Source of the DNA: Rossellomorea marisflavi
GTDB lineage: Bacteria; Bacillota; Bacilli; Bacillales; Bacillaceae_B
Direction of reading: 5' to 3'
DNA: 64,000 bases
Assembly (NCBI RefSeq): GCF_009806575.1
Contig: NZ_CP047095.1
Coordinates: forward strand, 2,732,001 to 2,796,000
Shown: positions 62,438-64,000 of the stretch, piece by piece
Numbering within the stretch: position 1 is the first letter of the stretch
Layout of the letters: the number at the start of each line of letters is the position of its first letter
Made by a program: the position numbers and the translations under genes
The notes under the pieces: model-generated
Databases searched by the model: none
Told to the model about the DNA's origin: nothing
Seen by the model: only the letters and a program-made list of their open reading frames with translations

Positions 62438-64000
62438 ATGAATGTAGATATCATATTCGATGAGGGATGGGGAGAAAATCTTGAAAGCCTTATCAACAAT
62501 GACGGGCCCTGGGGAAGTTTCGACCTGTACAAACTCGCTGTCGAATTCGAGCACCATCTTGCAATTCCGAACTTTGAGGGGCTGCAGGCACCGAAACATT
62601 TGGCAAATGTCACTCCCCTCCCCCATCAGCTCGAAGCTGCGAGGCAGGTGGTGGAGACCATGAACGGAAAAGCGATCCTCGCAGATGAGGTCGGGCTCGG
62701 GAAAACAATCGAAGCAGGACTTGTCCTCAAGGAATACATGATCCGTGGACTGGTGAAGAAGGTGCTCATCCTCGTGCCGGCGTCCCTGGTATCCCAGTGG
62801 TGCTATGAGTTGAACACAAAATTCTTCATCCCTGCCGTCCCCCAGCGGAAAAGTTACGTCTGGGACCAGTGTGATATCGTCGTATCTTCCATGGATACGG
62901 CCAAGAGAAGCCCTCACCGTGAAAAGGTCTACGAACAGGATTATGATCTCGTCATCATCGATGAAGCTCACAAACTGAAGAATCACAAAACGAAAAACTA
63001 TGAATTTGTGCAGAACCTGAAGAAAAAATTCTGCCTTCTTCTGACGGCCACTCCCATCCAGAACCGGATCGAGGAAATCTTTCATCTTGTTTCCCTCCTG
63101 AAGCCGGGGCACCTCGGAAGCGAATCGGGCTTTACCGACCGGTATAAAAATGGAGATCGGTCCCTTGAGGATGACGACCATCTGAAAAACTTGATCAACA
63201 AGGTGATGATCAGGAATCGCCGCCATGACACGGGTATCGAATGGACGAAGCGCCATGTGAAAACGGTCCTTATCGACTTTTCACATGGCGAGAGGGACCT
63301 GTACGACAGCTTTGACCTTCTGCGCGGCCGCTACGATGACTGGGCGGCGTCGAGCTCATTCTCCCTCCTCACCCTGCAGCGGGAAGCATGCTCCAGCCGG
63401 GAAGCCGTGTACTTTACGTTGAAGAATATGCTCGCCAAAAAGGAAGATCCTTCAGAAGGATTCAAGCAAGTCATCGGAACGCTCATGCAGAAGGTGGAGA
63501 ATGTCTCCGTCAACTCCAAGGCAAAGAAAGCCCTGGAGCTGATCCAATCCATCGACGACAAAGTGATCATCTTCACTGAATACCGGGCCACCCAGATGTA
63601 TCTTCAATGGTTCCTGAAGCAGCATGGCATCACATCGGTTCCTTTTAGGGGCGGGTTCAAGCGTGGGAAAAAGGACTGGATGAGACAATTGTTCCAAAAT
63701 CACGCCCAGGTCCTCATCGCGACGGAAGCCGGCGGGGAAGGGATCAACCTTCAATTCTGTCATCACGTCATCAACTTTGACCTGCCGTGGAATCCCATGA
63801 GACTGGAGCAGCGGATCGGACGGGTCCACCGTCTCGGACAGACCGAGGATGTTCATATCTATAATTTCGCCACAAAAGGAACCGTCGAAGAACATATCCT
63901 CACCCTGCTCTATGAAAAAATCAACCTGTTCGAGCGGGTGATCGGCGAACTTGATGACATCCTGACCCGACTCGATTTCAAAGAGTTTGAAGATCATATG
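62438..64000 (+). CDS. yqhH: SNF2-family helicase YqhH, cut by the right edge
   Basis: 521 codons are visible from ATG at 62438 (AAAGGAG upstream); B. subtilis YqhH has about 557. Helicase motifs: ILADEVGLGKTIEAGLVLKE (Walker A), VIIDEAHKLKN (DEAH), LLTATPIQNR (III), IATEAGGEGINLQ (V) and EQRIGRVHRLGQ (VI). An ATP-driven DNA translocase of unknown target. Divergent from gcvT. Confidence 0.95.
   Translation, partial: MNVDIIFDEGWGENLESLINNDGPWGSFDLYKLAVEFEHHLAIPNFEGLQAPKHLANVTPLPHQLEAARQVVETMNGKAILADEVGLGKTIEAGLVLKEYMIRGLVKKVLILVPASLVSQWCYELNTKFFIPAVPQRKSYVWDQCDIVVSSMDTAKRSPHREKVYEQDYDLVIIDEAHKLKNHKTKNYEFVQNLKKKFCLLLTATPIQNRIEEIFHLVSLLKPGHLGSESGFTDRYKNGDRSLEDDDHLKNLINKVMIRNRRHDTGIEWTKRHVKTVLIDFSHGERDLYDSFDLLRGRYDDWAASSSFSLLTLQREACSSREAVYFTLKNMLAKKEDPSEGFKQVIGTLMQKVENVSVNSKAKKALELIQSIDDKVIIFTEYRATQMYLQWFLKQHGITSVPFRGGFKRGKKDWMRQLFQNHAQVLIATEAGGEGINLQFCHHVINFDLPWNPMRLEQRIGRVHRLGQTEDVHIYNFATKGTVEEHILTLLYEKINLFERVIGELDDILTRLDFKEFEDHM

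Noticed and set aside
62387-63256. 289-codon frame opposite yqhH
   Set aside because: Shadow of the helicase gene, whose motifs are clear on the plus strand.
1-64000. tRNA or rRNA genes and CRISPR arrays
   Set aside because: No tRNA-like cloverleaf, rRNA segment or regular repeat-spacer array was seen; the regular repeats are the iterons and arm sites.

Overview
The window is a Gram-positive spore former of the Bacillaceae with a prophage joined to it. From about 23.4 kb to the right end it carries the conserved Bacillus block spo0A - spoIVB - recN - argR - yqxC - dxs - ispA - xseBA - folD - nusB - asp23 - accCB - spoIIIAH to AA - efp - papA - aroQ - yqhR - yqhP - yqhO - lipM - yqhL - gcvPB - gcvPA - gcvT - yqhH. 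Gene order matches Bacillus subtilis closely. Differences from that map: an APC amino-acid permease sits between argR and yqxC; a LysR / acetoacetate decarboxylase / ketopantoate-reductase-like cassette and a class II ribonucleotide reductase (nrdJ) sit between yqhO and lipM; and I find no yqhQ or yqhV. The species cannot be fixed from this; a Bacillus or Rossellomorea-like lineage is an inference.

Positions 1-23.4 kb are a tailed-phage prophage cut by the left edge of the window. Its lytic genes read leftward. From a divergent control region at 16.4 kb come, in order of transcription: small early genes, a tyrosine recombinase, two related HTH proteins, a sigma-like protein, a zinc-ribbon HNH protein, a replication initiator with iterons in its 3' end, the small terminase, a serine resolvase, the large terminase, portal, head morphogenesis protein, scaffold and major capsid protein. 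Tail and lysis genes lie outside. Right of the control region are the repressor, three recombination or replication blocks and AT-rich accessory cassettes (morons) encoding small membrane proteins. The right border lies directly against the stop codon of spo0A, next to an intact tyrosine integrase and an array of evenly spaced CGGTA repeats.

Three results matter most. (1) Two origin-like modules, at 8.97-9.12 kb and 20.99-21.13 kb, share one plan: three exactly 24-bp-spaced repeats, then T- or A-rich direct repeats, then a nearly identical 30-bp hairpin; the 24-bp repeats themselves differ. With the resolvase and several Xer-like recombinases this suggests a phage-plasmid or composite ancestry. 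(2) Five genes (recN, spoIIIAA, spoIIIAE, yqhR and a phage membrane gene) are each exactly one G short in a G run. All five become full length when one base is restored, so this looks like a systematic homopolymer error in the assembly rather than five mutations. (3) The integrase at 18.2 kb is an open frame that has lost the segment holding its first catalytic arginine.

The chromosomal genes form ordered operons: isoprenoid precursor synthesis (dxs, ispA) with xseAB; the biotin carboxylase pair accBC; the eight-gene spoIIIA operon that builds the mother-cell to forespore channel; and the glycine cleavage operon behind a tandem glycine riboswitch. nrdJ has a pair of NrdR boxes upstream, and the spo0A upstream region has 0A boxes.
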